Of a stretch of DNA of 64,000 nucleotides, positions 45,517-53,926 are shown in pieces. The translations under genes and the position numbers were made by a program. Origin of the DNA: Novosphingobium capsulatum NBRC 12533 (lineage in GTDB: Bacteria; Pseudomonadota; Alphaproteobacteria; Sphingomonadales; Sphingomonadaceae); assembly GCF_001598375.1 (NCBI RefSeq), contig NZ_BCYV01000009.1, positions 186,001 to 250,000 on the forward strand, read 5' to 3'. Every line of letters starts with the position of its first letter. Positions within the stretch are counted from its first letter, which is position 1. The notes beneath the pieces were generated by a model. The model was given only the letters and a program-made list of their open reading frames with translations. It was not told where the DNA came from and did no database searches.

Positions 45517-45618
45517 CGCCGCTTGTCCTAGGCGGCGCAGGCCAATTCCGCAATGCCACGGTTGCCCCGCACGGCTGCGCCGCGCCAGCAGAAGGGCGAT
45601 CGGCACTACATGCGAAAG

Positions 45619-46206
45619 CTATGCCCACAACGCCGGAAGCGGCGGTCGACCATATTCGTCGTCGCGCGGTTTCGAGGCATCGTGCACGATTACGCTTCGC
45701 ACAATCCTGCCGCTGCGCGCCTCATCGGCCTGCAACGCAAGATAAAGCCGATTGAGGCAATCGGCCTTGGTCGTCGGGCCGTCGCGATCATGCACCACGA
45801 TGCGCAGGCGCGGATCGGTGGCGCAGCGCATGACCGCCGCCAGCGTGGCGGGATCGTTGCGATGGCAGCCGACATAGAGCCGCAGGTCCGCATTTGGCCA
45901 AGCCGCCAGGCAATGCTCGATCACGGCGGCCACAACCGGCGCTTCCGACCAGACCGGCACCAGCACCGCTGCCGCACCCGGTAGGCCACCCGCACCACGG
46001 TCGACGCGCGCGGGCCAATCGGCAGTCGCGGCAAAGCCCGAAGCCAGATGCAGTGTGCAAGCCCGGCCCGTGATCCGGAGCCAGGCCCACAGTCCGTCCA
46101 GCCGCCGTTCTTGGCAGGCACCCACGGCCAGGCATGTTGCAGCGAAAAGCAGAAGTTCGCGCTGCAACATGGCCAGCCACAGCCAGACTGTGGACAGCGA
46201 CATCAT
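45619..46206 (-). pseudogene. Truncated NfrB-type (phage N4 adsorption protein B-like) glycosyltransferase
   Basis: The 195-residue frame opens with two hydrophobic stretches (WLWLAMLQRELLLFAATCLA) and a glycosyltransferase-2 core (AAVLVPVWSEAPVVAAVIEH, LRLYVGCHRNDPATLAAVM, GPTTKADCLNRLYLALQADE). These match the N-terminal domain of NfrB-like proteins, which are usually at least three times longer. The sequence breaks right after VHDA, where intact members continue with the acidic HDAED metal-binding motif. The last 16 or so residues are unrelated, and no other frame to the left resumes the family. It is therefore read as a 3'-deleted remnant, and activity is unlikely. Confidence 0.7.
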
Positions 46207-46311
46207 TCCCAATTTGCCCTCACCCCCGTTTGACGGCAAACACCCCCACTGGCAAATTACGGCTGGCCGTGGCGCGTGGCAACGCTTGCAACCTTCAGGA
46301 ATGAATCGAAT

Positions 46312-47502
46312 ATGGCGGAAATGCGCGTGTCCCCTCATCAGCCGCAATCGACATTGCGCCGATTGATGCGCCACGAAGCAGCGCCGGGCGTGCTGCTGCT
46401 GGTCTGCGCGGCGCTGGCCATCGCACTGGCCAATTCGCCCTTGCACCATGCCTATCATGCCGCACTGCATCATGTCCTTCCGGTGATCGTGGCGCCCCAA
46501 CTCGACAGCCTGCATGCCTGGATCAACGACGGCCTGATGGCCGTGTTCTTCTTTGTCGTGGGGCTTGAGATCAAACGCGAAATCATCAGCGGCTCACTGG
46601 CCGATGCACGGCGGCGGCGGCTGCCGGTGCTGGCAGCGCTGGCAGGCATGGCGCTGCCCGCGCTGGTGTTCCTGGCCGTCAGCCGTGATTTTCCCATGCT
46701 GCATCGCGGGTGGGCCATTCCCGCCGCCACCGACATCGCCTTTGCCATGGGTGTGCTGGCCCTGATCGGGCGCCGTGCCCCCCGGTCGATCAGGTTGTTC
46801 CTGTTGACCGTGGCCGTGGTCGATGACCTTGGCGCGGTGGTGGTGATCGCCATTTTTTACACCAGCGGGGTGGCCTGGGCCTGGCTGGCGGCGGCGGCCG
46901 CCGTGTTTGGCGCGATGATTCTCATCAACCGCGCCGGTGCGACTCGGGCGTCGACCTATGCGGTCTTTGCCGTGGCCCTCTGGGCATGCGTGCTGCAATC
47001 GGGCGTCCACGCCACCGTGGCAGGGGTGCTGGCGGCGCTGACCGTGCCGATGAAGCTCGATGCCCGGGGTAACAGCCCGCTGCTGCGCCTGGAACATCTG
47101 CTTGTGCCGATCAATGGCTTCGTGATCGTCCCGCTGTTCGGCCTGGCCAATGCCGGGGTCGATCTGCGCGCCACGGGCCTGGCCGGCATCCTGGCGCCGC
47201 TGCCCTTGGCAATCGCGGCCGGGCTCGTCGTAGGCAAGCAGGCCGGCGTGCTGGGCGCGGTTCTGGGTGCCGAACGGCTGGGCCTGGCGCCACGGCCGGC
47301 CGGCGCGCAGATGATGCATCTGTGGGGCATGGCGCTGCTGTGCGGTATCGGCTTTACCATGAGCCTGTTCATTGCCGCGCTGGCGTTTCCAGCGCAGCCC
47401 GATCTGGTCGAGCAGGCCAAGATCGGCATCCTGGGCGGATCGCTGCTGTCCGCCCTCGGCGGCGCGCTCGTCTTGCGACTGGCGCCAAAGCCTTCCGATT
47501 GA
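46312..47502 (+). CDS. nhaA: Na+/H+ antiporter NhaA
   Basis: NhaA exchanges two protons for one sodium across the inner membrane. The 396-residue protein is polytopic. The paired catalytic aspartates are in LTVAVVDDLGAVVVIAIFY, and the family N-terminus is WINDGLMAVFFFVVGLEIKR with PAATDIAFAMGVLALIG. The C-terminal helix GIGFTMSLFIAALAF is present. I start at ATG 46312, with AGGA 11 bases upstream; ATG 46321 is a possible alternative. The truncated nfrB gene diverges upstream. Confidence 0.93.
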   Translation: MAEMRVSPHQPQSTLRRLMRHEAAPGVLLLVCAALAIALANSPLHHAYHAALHHVLPVIVAPQLDSLHAWINDGLMAVFFFVVGLEIKREIISGSLADARRRRLPVLAALAGMALPALVFLAVSRDFPMLHRGWAIPAATDIAFAMGVLALIGRRAPRSIRLFLLTVAVVDDLGAVVVIAIFYTSGVAWAWLAAAAAVFGAMILINRAGATRASTYAVFAVALWACVLQSGVHATVAGVLAALTVPMKLDARGNSPLLRLEHLLVPINGFVIVPLFGLANAGVDLRATGLAGILAPLPLAIAAGLVVGKQAGVLGAVLGAERLGLAPRPAGAQMMHLWGMALLCGIGFTMSLFIAALAFPAQPDLVEQAKIGILGGSLLSALGGALVLRLAPKPSD

Positions 47503-47600
47503 TCGACAAAACCGATTTTTACAAGCCACCATTTGCGTGAAACTTTGGCGCCGTTGTGGCGTATGAAAGCGCAAAGCCAAGCAAAGGAAAGGGGTTTACC

Positions 47601-48056
47601 ATGCCGGGCGACAACGCAAACAAGGCGCTGATCGATAGCCTGAACGGGCTGCTCGCGGATTATTTCGCGCTCTATATCAAGACCAAGAACTATCACTGGC
47701 ACGTGGCCGGCCCGCAGTTCCGCGATCTGCACCTGCTGTTTGACGAGCAGGCCACCGAGCTTTTCGCACTGACCGACATCGTGGCCGAGCGCGTGCGCAA
47801 GAACGGCGGCGCCACGCTCACCTCGATCGGCGCGATCGGCGCCAAGGCCAGCGTAAAGGATGATGACCGCGCCAAGGTTGATGCGATGGACATGGTCAAG
47901 GCCCTGCGCGACGACAATGCCGCGCTGGTCGAAACCATCCGCAAGGTAAAGGCCGCAGCCACCGAAGCCGGCGACAACGCCACCGAAGGCGCGGCCGACG
48001 ACTGGACCGACCAGGCCCAGCAGCGCGTGTGGTTCCTGAGCCAGATCCTGGCCTGA
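47601..48056 (+). CDS. dps: Dps-type DNA-protecting ferritin
   Basis: Dps forms a dodecamer that stores iron and protects DNA from oxidative damage. The 151-residue product has the ferroxidase-site block KTKNYHWHVAGPQFRDLHLL followed by FDEQATEL, with the His, Asp and Glu at the family spacing. The protein is short, with a short N-terminal tail, so it may bind DNA weakly. AAAGGAAAGGGG lies 6-9 bases before the ATG at 47601. A strong intrinsic terminator follows. Confidence 0.93.
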   Translation: MPGDNANKALIDSLNGLLADYFALYIKTKNYHWHVAGPQFRDLHLLFDEQATELFALTDIVAERVRKNGGATLTSIGAIGAKASVKDDDRAKVDAMDMVKALRDDNAALVETIRKVKAAATEAGDNATEGAADDWTDQAQQRVWFLSQILA

Positions 48057-48079
48057 ACCAACCCTGCCTGCCATGCCAA

Positions 48080-48114
48080 GGCCCGCCGCGCATGCCTTGC
48101 GCGGCGGGCCTTTT
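48080..48114 (+). terminator. Intrinsic terminator of dps
   Basis: A 12-bp perfect stem GGCCCGCCGCGC/GCGCGGCGGGCC with a 7-base loop is followed by TTTT. It begins 24 bases after the dps stop. Confidence 0.9.
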
Positions 48115-48179
48115 CCTGGGCAGTGGCGGTGCGCAAGGCGGTTTCCATCCGCGCCCGATTGCCTTATGGGGCGCGGCTT

Positions 48180-49502
48180 ATGCCCGCAGAGAATCCCCCC
48201 CGGACGTTTCACGTCAAGAGCTTCGGCTGCCAGATGAACGTCTATGACGGCGAGCGCATGGCCGAGTTGCTTGCCGCCCAAGGCATGACCGCCACCGACG
48301 AGCGCGATGGCGCCGATCTGGTCGTGCTCAACACCTGCCACATCCGCGAAAAGGCCACGGAAAAGGTCTATTCCGATATTGGCCGCCTGCGCCGTGCCGA
48401 TGGCACCACGCCGCTGATCGCGGTGGCCGGTTGCGTCGCCCAGGCCGAGGGCGAGGAAATCATGGCGCGCGCTCCGTCGGTCAAGGTCGTGGTCGGGCCG
48501 CAAGCCTATCACCGCCTGCCCGAAATGGTGGCCGACGCCGCCGCCGGCAAGCGCGGCACCGAGACGGACATGCCGGCCGAAGCCAAGTTTGCCGCGCTGC
48601 CCAAGCGCCGCCGGTCGGGCCCCAGCGCGTTCCTGACGGTGCAGGAAGGGTGCGACAAGTTCTGCACCTATTGCGTGGTGCCCTATACGCGTGGCGCGGA
48701 AATCTCGCGCCCGTTTGCCGATCTGGTGGAAGAGGCCAAGCTGCTGGTTGCCGGCGGCGCGCGCGAAATCACCCTGCTGGGGCAGAACGTGAATGCCTGG
48801 ACCGGCCAGGACGCCAAGGGCCGCGCCATCGGACTCGATGGGCTGATCCGGGTGCTGGCGGCAGAGCCAGATCTGGCGCGCATCCGTTATACCACCAGCC
48901 ATCCCAACGACATGAGCGATGGGCTTATCGCCGCCCATGGCGAGATCGACAAGCTGATGCCGTTCCTGCACCTGCCCGTGCAGGCCGGCAACGACCGCGT
49001 GCTCAAGGCGATGAACCGCAGCCACACGGTGGAAAGCTATCTCAAGATCCTCGATCGCGTGCGCGCCGCCCGGCCCGATATCGCGCTGTCGGGCGATTTC
49101 ATCGTCGGTTTCCCCGGAGAGACCGAGGCCGAATTCCAGGACACGCTCGATCTGGTCGGCGCGGTGCGCCATGCTCAGGCGTTCAGCTTCAAGTATTCGC
49201 CCCGCCCCGGCACGCCAGCGGCCACGATGGACGATCAGATCGCGCCGGCGGTGATGGACGAGCGGCTCAAGCGGCTGCAGGCTGCGCTGGCGCGCGATGC
49301 CACGGCGTTCAACCAGGCCAGCGTGGGCCGGCGTTGCGAGGTGCTGGTCGAACGGCGCGGGCGCCTTGCCGGCCAATGGCTGGGCAAATCGCCCTGGCTG
49401 CAATCGGTGCACTTCACCGGTGACGTGGCGATCGGCGATCTGGTGACGGTTGACCTGGTGCAGGCCGGGCCCAATTCGCTCGCTGGCCAGCTGGTCGCCT
49501 GA
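48180..49502 (+). CDS. miaB: tRNA-2-methylthio-N6-dimethylallyladenosine synthase
   Basis: MiaB is a radical-SAM enzyme that adds the methylthio group to ms2i6A37 of tRNAs. The 440-residue protein has the N-terminal methylthiotransferase domain with its three cysteines ([34 protein letters not shown]). The radical-SAM CxxxCxxC is in [19 protein letters not shown], and a C-terminal TRAM domain is in [18 protein letters not shown]. It starts at ATG 48180 (TTTCACG follows); the first ATG in frame before the family N-terminus. The repair protein YgfZ is encoded at 41.2 kb. Confidence 0.95.
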   Translation: MPAENPPRTFHVKSFGCQMNVYDGERMAELLAAQGMTATDERDGADLVVLNTCHIREKATEKVYSDIGRLRRADGTTPLIAVAGCVAQAEGEEIMARAPSVKVVVGPQAYHRLPEMVADAAAGKRGTETDMPAEAKFAALPKRRRSGPSAFLTVQEGCDKFCTYCVVPYTRGAEISRPFADLVEEAKLLVAGGAREITLLGQNVNAWTGQDAKGRAIGLDGLIRVLAAEPDLARIRYTTSHPNDMSDGLIAAHGEIDKLMPFLHLPVQAGNDRVLKAMNRSHTVESYLKILDRVRAARPDIALSGDFIVGFPGETEAEFQDTLDLVGAVRHAQAFSFKYSPRPGTPAATMDDQIAPAVMDERLKRLQAALARDATAFNQASVGRRCEVLVERRGRLAGQWLGKSPWLQSVHFTGDVAIGDLVTVDLVQAGPNSLAGQLVA

Positions 49503-49534
49503 TCTCGTCCAGCATTGCCAATTACGCAGACACA

Positions 49535-49573
49535 AAAAGGCCCCCGCCGCGATCCACGCGACGGGGGCCTTTT
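49535..49573. terminator. Bidirectional intrinsic terminator between miaB and the small His/Arg-rich gene
   Basis: AAAAGGCCCCCG (49535-49546) and CGGGGGCCTTTT (49562-49573) pair perfectly around 15 bases. There is a T-run on both strands, so it can stop transcripts from miaB (plus) and from the convergent gene (minus). Confidence 0.9.
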
Positions 49574-49590
49574 GGTTTGGACGCCGGGCC

Positions 49591-49893
49591 TTAGCCGTGG
49601 TGATGGCGATAGGCGTGGCGGATCTTGTGATGCATCACCTTGCGATCGTGGCGCATGTCACGGCGGTCGTGGCGCAGTTCGTGCTTGGCGATGCGCACCG
49701 CGCGTTCGTTGCCATGGGCGCGGGCCACGGCCACTTCGCGGCGATCGTGGCGCACTTCGGCGCGGTCGCGGCGCACTTCGTGGCGGGCGGCGGCCACGGC
49801 CGGGGTGTTGACCGGCTGGGCATTGGCAATGGCCGGCGCCATGACCGGGGCAACCAGGGCGGCGGCAACGAGGGCGAGGACGAACTTGCGCAT
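49591..49893 (-). CDS. Small exported His/Arg-rich protein with RHDRR repeats
   Basis: A 100-residue protein with a Sec signal (VLALVAAALVAPVMAPAIANA). The mature part is almost entirely Arg, His, Asp, Glu, Ala and Val in repeats such as EVRRDRAEVRHDRREV and LRHDRRDMRHDRKVMHH, ending in AYRHHHG. The heptad-like periodicity with alternating charge suggests an amphipathic helix or coiled coil that may bind metal or anionic polymers; no known family is recognised. AAGGAG lies 8 bases before the ATG at 49893. It is convergent with miaB and divergent from phoH. Confidence 0.8.
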   Translation of the reverse strand: MRKFVLALVAAALVAPVMAPAIANAQPVNTPAVAAARHEVRRDRAEVRHDRREVAVARAHGNERAVRIAKHELRHDRRDMRHDRKVMHHKIRHAYRHHHG

Positions 49894-50158
49894 GGGGGTA
49901 ACTCCTTGTTCCGGCCGGACCTGAGCGTTTTGCCCGGGGGTCTCGTTCGGCCATGAAACGGTTATGGCCCTGCCCGGCTGAATGCCTGCCGAAGCACGTT
50001 GCAAGAAACCGCTCAGGTTTGTCGTGCCCCGGCAGCAAAGTGTCGCGCAATTGTTACCTGCGTTGTGCATTTTGCCGCCAGTCTCCCTTGCACAAGGACA
50101 ATCACGCCTTACACTTGGATAAAGTGGTTCGATGAAAGGAGCGCGAAAACCCCATCCC

Positions 50159-51250
50159 ATGGCTCGCAAATTCCCCCGTGCCCACGACGAGGCACATCGC
50201 GACATGACCTTCGACCGCCCCGGACACCGTGCCGGAATACAGGGCGATGGCGGGGTCAGGACCGGGCCGCGGCCCGACCAACCCCGTCGCGCCCGCGTGG
50301 AAGTGGAATTTGAAGAGCAGACGATGCTGGGTGCGCTGTTCGGACAGTTCGACACCAACCTGGTGCAGATCGAAAACCGCCTCGGCGTGTTCATTTCCGC
50401 ACGCGGCAACAAGGTCTTGATCGAAGGACCCGAAGACGCCGTGGCCCGCGCCCGTGACGTGCTCAAGGGCCTGTACCAGCGCCTCAACACCGGGCACGAG
50501 ATCGACAGCGGCGCCCTGGAATCGCTTATTGCGATGAGCGCGGAACCCACGCTTGAAGGGATCATCACCGGAACGCCGGGCAATGCCCCGCCGATCATGA
50601 TCCGCACCCGCCGCAAGACCATTGTGCCGCGTTCGGCCACGCAGATCGCCTATATGCAGGCGCTGGTGCAGAACGACGTGATCTTTGCCCTGGGGCCGGC
50701 GGGTACCGGCAAGACCTATCTTGCCGTGGCCCAAGCCGTGGCCCAGCTGATGACCGGTTCGGTTCAGCGGCTGATCCTGTCGCGCCCGGCGGTGGAAGCT
50801 GGCGAGCGCCTGGGCTTCCTGCCTGGCGACATGAAGGAAAAGGTCGATCCCTATCTGCGCCCGCTTTACGATGCGCTCTATGACTGCATGCCGCCCGAAC
50901 AGGTGGAGCGGCGCATCGCCAGCGGCGAGATCGAGATCGCGCCGATCGCTTTCATGCGCGGGCGCACCCTGGCCGATGCCTTTGTCATCCTCGACGAAGC
51001 GCAGAACACCACGCCGGCGCAGATGAAGATGTTCCTCACCCGCTTTGGCCAGAACAGCCGCATGGTGGTGTGCGGCGATCCCAAGCAGGTTGACCTTCCC
51101 GGCGGCGTGGCTGCCAGTGGCCTGGCAGACGCAGTCGGCCGGCTGGAAGGCGTGGACGGCATCGGCGTGGTGCATTTCAGCCGCGCCGACGTGGTGCGCC
51201 ATCCCATCGTGGGCCGTATCGTTGAAGCCTATGAAGGGAACGAGGCCTGA
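50159..51250 (+). CDS. phoH: PhoH-family ATPase
   Basis: PhoH-like proteins are RNA-linked P-loop ATPases in the conserved phoH-ybeY cluster (ribosome and rRNA quality control). The product of about 363 residues has Walker A in FALGPAGTGKTYLAVAQAV, the family motifs ILSRPAVEAGERLGFLPGDM and YDALYDCMPPEQVER, Walker B in DAFVILDEAQNTTPAQMKM and the sensor VVCGDPKQVDLPGG. A small N-terminal KH-like domain comes first. The ATG at 50159 matches the expected MARKF start; an upstream ATG at 50132 is also in frame, and GGAG lies 17 bases before the chosen start. The 265-base gap upstream shows no further gene. Confidence 0.93.
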   Translation: MARKFPRAHDEAHRDMTFDRPGHRAGIQGDGGVRTGPRPDQPRRARVEVEFEEQTMLGALFGQFDTNLVQIENRLGVFISARGNKVLIEGPEDAVARARDVLKGLYQRLNTGHEIDSGALESLIAMSAEPTLEGIITGTPGNAPPIMIRTRRKTIVPRSATQIAYMQALVQNDVIFALGPAGTGKTYLAVAQAVAQLMTGSVQRLILSRPAVEAGERLGFLPGDMKEKVDPYLRPLYDALYDCMPPEQVERRIASGEIEIAPIAFMRGRTLADAFVILDEAQNTTPAQMKMFLTRFGQNSRMVVCGDPKQVDLPGGVAASGLADAVGRLEGVDGIGVVHFSRADVVRHPIVGRIVEAYEGNEA

Positions 51251-51265
51251 CCTTGCACGGTGCCT

Positions 51266-51354
51266 CCACCACCCCCGACCCCCTCCTCTGAAAAGGAGGG
51301 GGTTTTGTTTCATCCTCCCCATCCTCTTTAGAGGAGGGAGTCGGGGGGTAGTGG
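51266..51354. repeat. Paired-hairpin palindromic element, sibling of the one at 29016
   Basis: Outer arms CCACCACCCCC and GGGGGGTAGTGG enclose a first hairpin, CCCCCTCCTCT with AAGGAGGGGG, followed by TTTTG, and a second diverged one, ATCCTCTTTAGAGGAGGGAG. The design and most of the arm sequence match the element at 29016-29111. Unlike the others it lies between two plus-strand genes, phoH and ybeY. Confidence 0.8.
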
Positions 51355-51458
51355 AAACCTTGCACTGACCCTGACCTTGCATTTTTTGCACATGGCGGGT
51401 GGCGCGGCCCGCGTCGCCATGCCAAAGCGATTCGTCCCCCAATTGCACAGGCCCCCGC

Positions 51459-51953
51459 ATGACCGCGCCGATTCTGGAAATCGACATCGATCCCATCTGG
51501 GGAGATACCACCGATTGGGAGGCACTGGCCAACCGCGCCGCTGAAGCGACCGCGCAGGTTGCCACTGAACTTGCGCATCCCAATCTGCTGGTCAGCCTGG
51601 TTCTGGCCGACGATGACGAGGTGCACGCCCTCAACAAGCAGTGGCGGGCCAAGGACAAGCCCACCAATGTGCTGTCTTTCCCGATGCTTGCCCGCGAAGA
51701 CGTGCTGCGCGCCGCAGCCGACGAGGGCGCGCCGGGCATGCTGGGTGACCTGATCCTGGCGCAGGGCGTCTGTGCCCGCGAAGCCGCGGAAAAGGGCATC
51801 TCGGTAGAAAACCACGCCACCCACCTGGTGGTCCACGGCCTGCTGCATCTGGCCGGCTATGACCACGAGGAGGGCGAAGCCCAGGCCGAGGAAATGGAAG
51901 ACCTGGAGCGGAAGGCGCTTGCCTTGCTGGGCCTGGCCGACCCATATGCATGA
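51459..51953 (+). CDS. ybeY: Endoribonuclease YbeY (16S rRNA 3'-end maturation)
   Basis: YbeY is a zinc endoribonuclease for 16S rRNA processing and late ribosome quality control. The 164-residue product has the signature HLVVHGLLHLAGYDHEEGE, where HxxxHxxGYDH binds zinc. The N-terminal VSLVLADDDEVHALNKQWRA and TNVLSFPM blocks are also typical. It starts at ATG 51459. The usual phoH-ybeY-corC order is kept, but a paired-hairpin element separates it from phoH. Confidence 0.95.
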   Translation: MTAPILEIDIDPIWGDTTDWEALANRAAEATAQVATELAHPNLLVSLVLADDDEVHALNKQWRAKDKPTNVLSFPMLAREDVLRAAADEGAPGMLGDLILAQGVCAREAAEKGISVENHATHLVVHGLLHLAGYDHEEGEAQAEEMEDLERKALALLGLADPYA

Positions 51954-51985
51954 ATATCGACAGTAACAGCTAAGGAGCAAGGTCA

Positions 51986-52930
51986 GTGCCCGAGGGCAAT
52001 GGGTCCGGCGGTGAAAATCGCTCGGGCGAAGGCGACAGTAATGGGGCGCTTTGGCGCGTGATAAAGGCCTTTTTCAAGGGGCCTGACCATGACCAGTCTC
52101 TACGGGCGCAGATCGAGGAAGCGATCGAAGAGCACGAGCACGAACCCGGCCATGATCTGGGCGCCGATGGCGACCTGGTGCCGGTGGAACGCCAGATGCT
52201 CAAGAACCTGCTCCATTTCAGCGAGCGCGATGCCGATGACGTGGCCATCCCGCGTGGCCAGATCATTGCCATCCCCGCCTCCTCCACGTTTGCCGAAGTG
52301 GTTGCCGCCTTTGCCGAGCATGGCCACAGCCGCCTGCCGGTCTATGGCGAATCGCTCGATGAAGTGCAGGGCATGATGCACATCAAGGACGTGTTCCCGT
52401 TCCTGGCGGACATGGCGCTCAAAGGGGCGCCTGCGCCCGATGACTGGACCGTGCTGCTGCGCCAGCCGCTGTTCGTGCCCCAGGCGCGCGGCGCGATCGA
52501 TGTTCTGGCCGACATGCGCGGCAGCCGCACCCACCTGGCCGTGGTGGTGGACGAATATTCCGGCACCGACGGGATCATCACGTTCGAGGATCTGGTCGAG
52601 GAAATCGTCGGCGACGTGGAAGACGAGCACGACGATGCGCCCGAAGTGCTGCTCAACCGCCTCGATCCCGATACTTGGGATGCCGATGCCCGCGCCGAAC
52701 TGGAACACGTCGCCCGCATCATCGACCCGCGCCTGGCCGAGGTGGAGGAAGACGTCGACACCCTGGGCGGCCTGGCGGTTGTCCTTGCCGGCGAAGTGCC
52801 ACCAGTCGGCCGCGTGCTGGAACACGAATCCGGCTGGCGTCTGGAAGTGACCGGGGGCGACGAACGCCGCCTCACGCGCCTGCGCTTGCACGCCCCCTCC
52901 ACCGCCCTTGCCGAAGAAGAAGACGCCTGA
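51986..52930 (+). CDS. corC: CBS-domain protein of the CorC/HlyC family
   Basis: The 314-residue cytoplasmic protein has an acidic N-terminus, two CBS domains (VAIPRGQIIAIPASSTFAEV and FVPQARGAIDVLADMRGSR) and a C-terminal CorC_HlyC domain (EDVDTLGGLAVVLAGEVPPV, WRLEVTGGDERRLTRLRL). It lacks a DUF21 membrane domain, as in CorC, linked to Mg/Co efflux. It starts with GTG 51986, with AAGGAG 8 bases upstream. Its TGA overlaps the ATG of the LysR gene as TGATG. The apolipoprotein N-acyltransferase gene lnt that often follows is not here. Confidence 0.9.
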   Translation: MPEGNGSGGENRSGEGDSNGALWRVIKAFFKGPDHDQSLRAQIEEAIEEHEHEPGHDLGADGDLVPVERQMLKNLLHFSERDADDVAIPRGQIIAIPASSTFAEVVAAFAEHGHSRLPVYGESLDEVQGMMHIKDVFPFLADMALKGAPAPDDWTVLLRQPLFVPQARGAIDVLADMRGSRTHLAVVVDEYSGTDGIITFEDLVEEIVGDVEDEHDDAPEVLLNRLDPDTWDADARAELEHVARIIDPRLAEVEEDVDTLGGLAVVLAGEVPPVGRVLEHESGWRLEVTGGDERRLTRLRLHAPSTALAEEEDA

Positions 52931-53811
52931 TGATCCGCCGCCTGCCACCACTGCGCTCGCTGGAAGCTTTCATTCGCGTGGTGCGCGCCGGCTCTGCCAA
53001 GACGGCGGCGGCCGAACTGGCACTCAGCCCATCGGCCCTCTCGCGCCGGCTGGCGGCACTGGAAGAGTTCGTGGGCAAGCCGCTGTTCGAACGCAAGCAC
53101 CAGGCCCTCAAGCTGACCGAAGACGGGCAGACGCTGTATGATGCGGTGGCCCCGCTGATCGACGAGATGGCCGACCGGATCGATCGCATGATCGATACCG
53201 GCAAGGTCATGCGCCTGCGCCTGGGCGTACTGCCGCTGTTCGGCAGCCAGCGCCTGTTCCCGCGCCTGGGCGAACTGCGCAAGCTGCACCCGCAGCTGCA
53301 TATCGATATCGACAGCTCGACCGCGGCGGAAACCAAGCTGGGTGACACGATCGATGCGGCGATCATCCTGTCGGAAGGGCCGGACGCCGCGCTGCATGCC
53401 GTGCGGCTCGATCACAACCGGGTCTATGCCATCGCCAGCAAGCAGTTGGCCGAGGAGCTGGGCAACCGGCCCGATATGGCCAAGCTCGCCAAGCAGACGT
53501 TCCTGGTCCACAACGATCTGCCCGCCAGCTTTGAAGCCTGGAAGCGCACGCTACACCTGGAAGCGCTGGAGCCAGCCGCGATCGACCATTTCGATTCCGG
53601 CCAGCTGATTCTGGAAGCCGCCGCGCAGGGTCTGGGCATTGCCATCATGCACGATGACCATTTCAGCCGCAGCCACGATCCCCGGCTGGCGCGCGTCTAT
53701 GACATCGAAGTGGACAGCCCCTATTCCTATTGGTTCGTCTGCCGCCCCCGCGCCCTGCAATCGCGGCCGGTGCGCCTGTTCCACGACTGGATGCTGAAGG
53801 CGGGGCTTTAA
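52930..53811 (+). CDS. LysR-family transcriptional regulator
   Basis: A 293-residue regulator with the N-terminal winged helix-turn-helix (RLPPLRSLEAFIRVVRAGSA, AAAELALSPSALSRRLAAL) and the substrate-binding domain (LRLGVLPLFGSQRLFPRLGE). The start PPLRSLEAF resembles the GcvA-like group. The ligand is not predictable. It is translationally coupled to corC, not divergent from a target as LysR genes usually are, and the following gene (CoA-transferase) is convergent, so the regulated genes are not evident from position. Confidence 0.9.
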   Translation: MIRRLPPLRSLEAFIRVVRAGSAKTAAAELALSPSALSRRLAALEEFVGKPLFERKHQALKLTEDGQTLYDAVAPLIDEMADRIDRMIDTGKVMRLRLGVLPLFGSQRLFPRLGELRKLHPQLHIDIDSSTAAETKLGDTIDAAIILSEGPDAALHAVRLDHNRVYAIASKQLAEELGNRPDMAKLAKQTFLVHNDLPASFEAWKRTLHLEALEPAAIDHFDSGQLILEAAAQGLGIAIMHDDHFSRSHDPRLARVYDIEVDSPYSYWFVCRPRALQSRPVRLFHDWMLKAGL

Positions 53812-53814
53812 GAG

Positions 53815-53926
53815 GCCCCCTCCACCGCCCGCTGCGCGGGCGGTCCCCCTCCCCACGCCGTGGGGAGGATCCCAGGTCCTCCCCGCTCGGCGGGGAGGTG
53901 GCGGCCCGAAGGGCTGACGGAGGGGC
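53815..53926. repeat. Multi-hairpin GC-rich palindromic element
   Basis: Outer arms GCCCCCTCCAC and GACGGAGGGGC enclose three perfect hairpins: CCGCCCGCTGCGCGGGCGG (53825-53843), CTCCCCACGCCGTGGGGAG (53849-53867) and CTCCCCGCTCGGCGGGGAG (53879-53897). A GGCCCGAAGGGC-type hairpin follows. It fills the whole gap between the LysR stop and the CoA-transferase stop. Confidence 0.8.

Noticed and set aside
43841..46206. A genomic island carrying the TauE pair and the nfrB stump
   Set aside because: No integrase, tRNA, direct repeats or composition change marks its borders; the stump is better explained by deletion.
46956..49535. A long minus-strand open frame opposite nhaA, dps and miaB
   Set aside because: It spans three well-supported plus-strand genes, has no domains, and reads through terminators, so it is a shadow.
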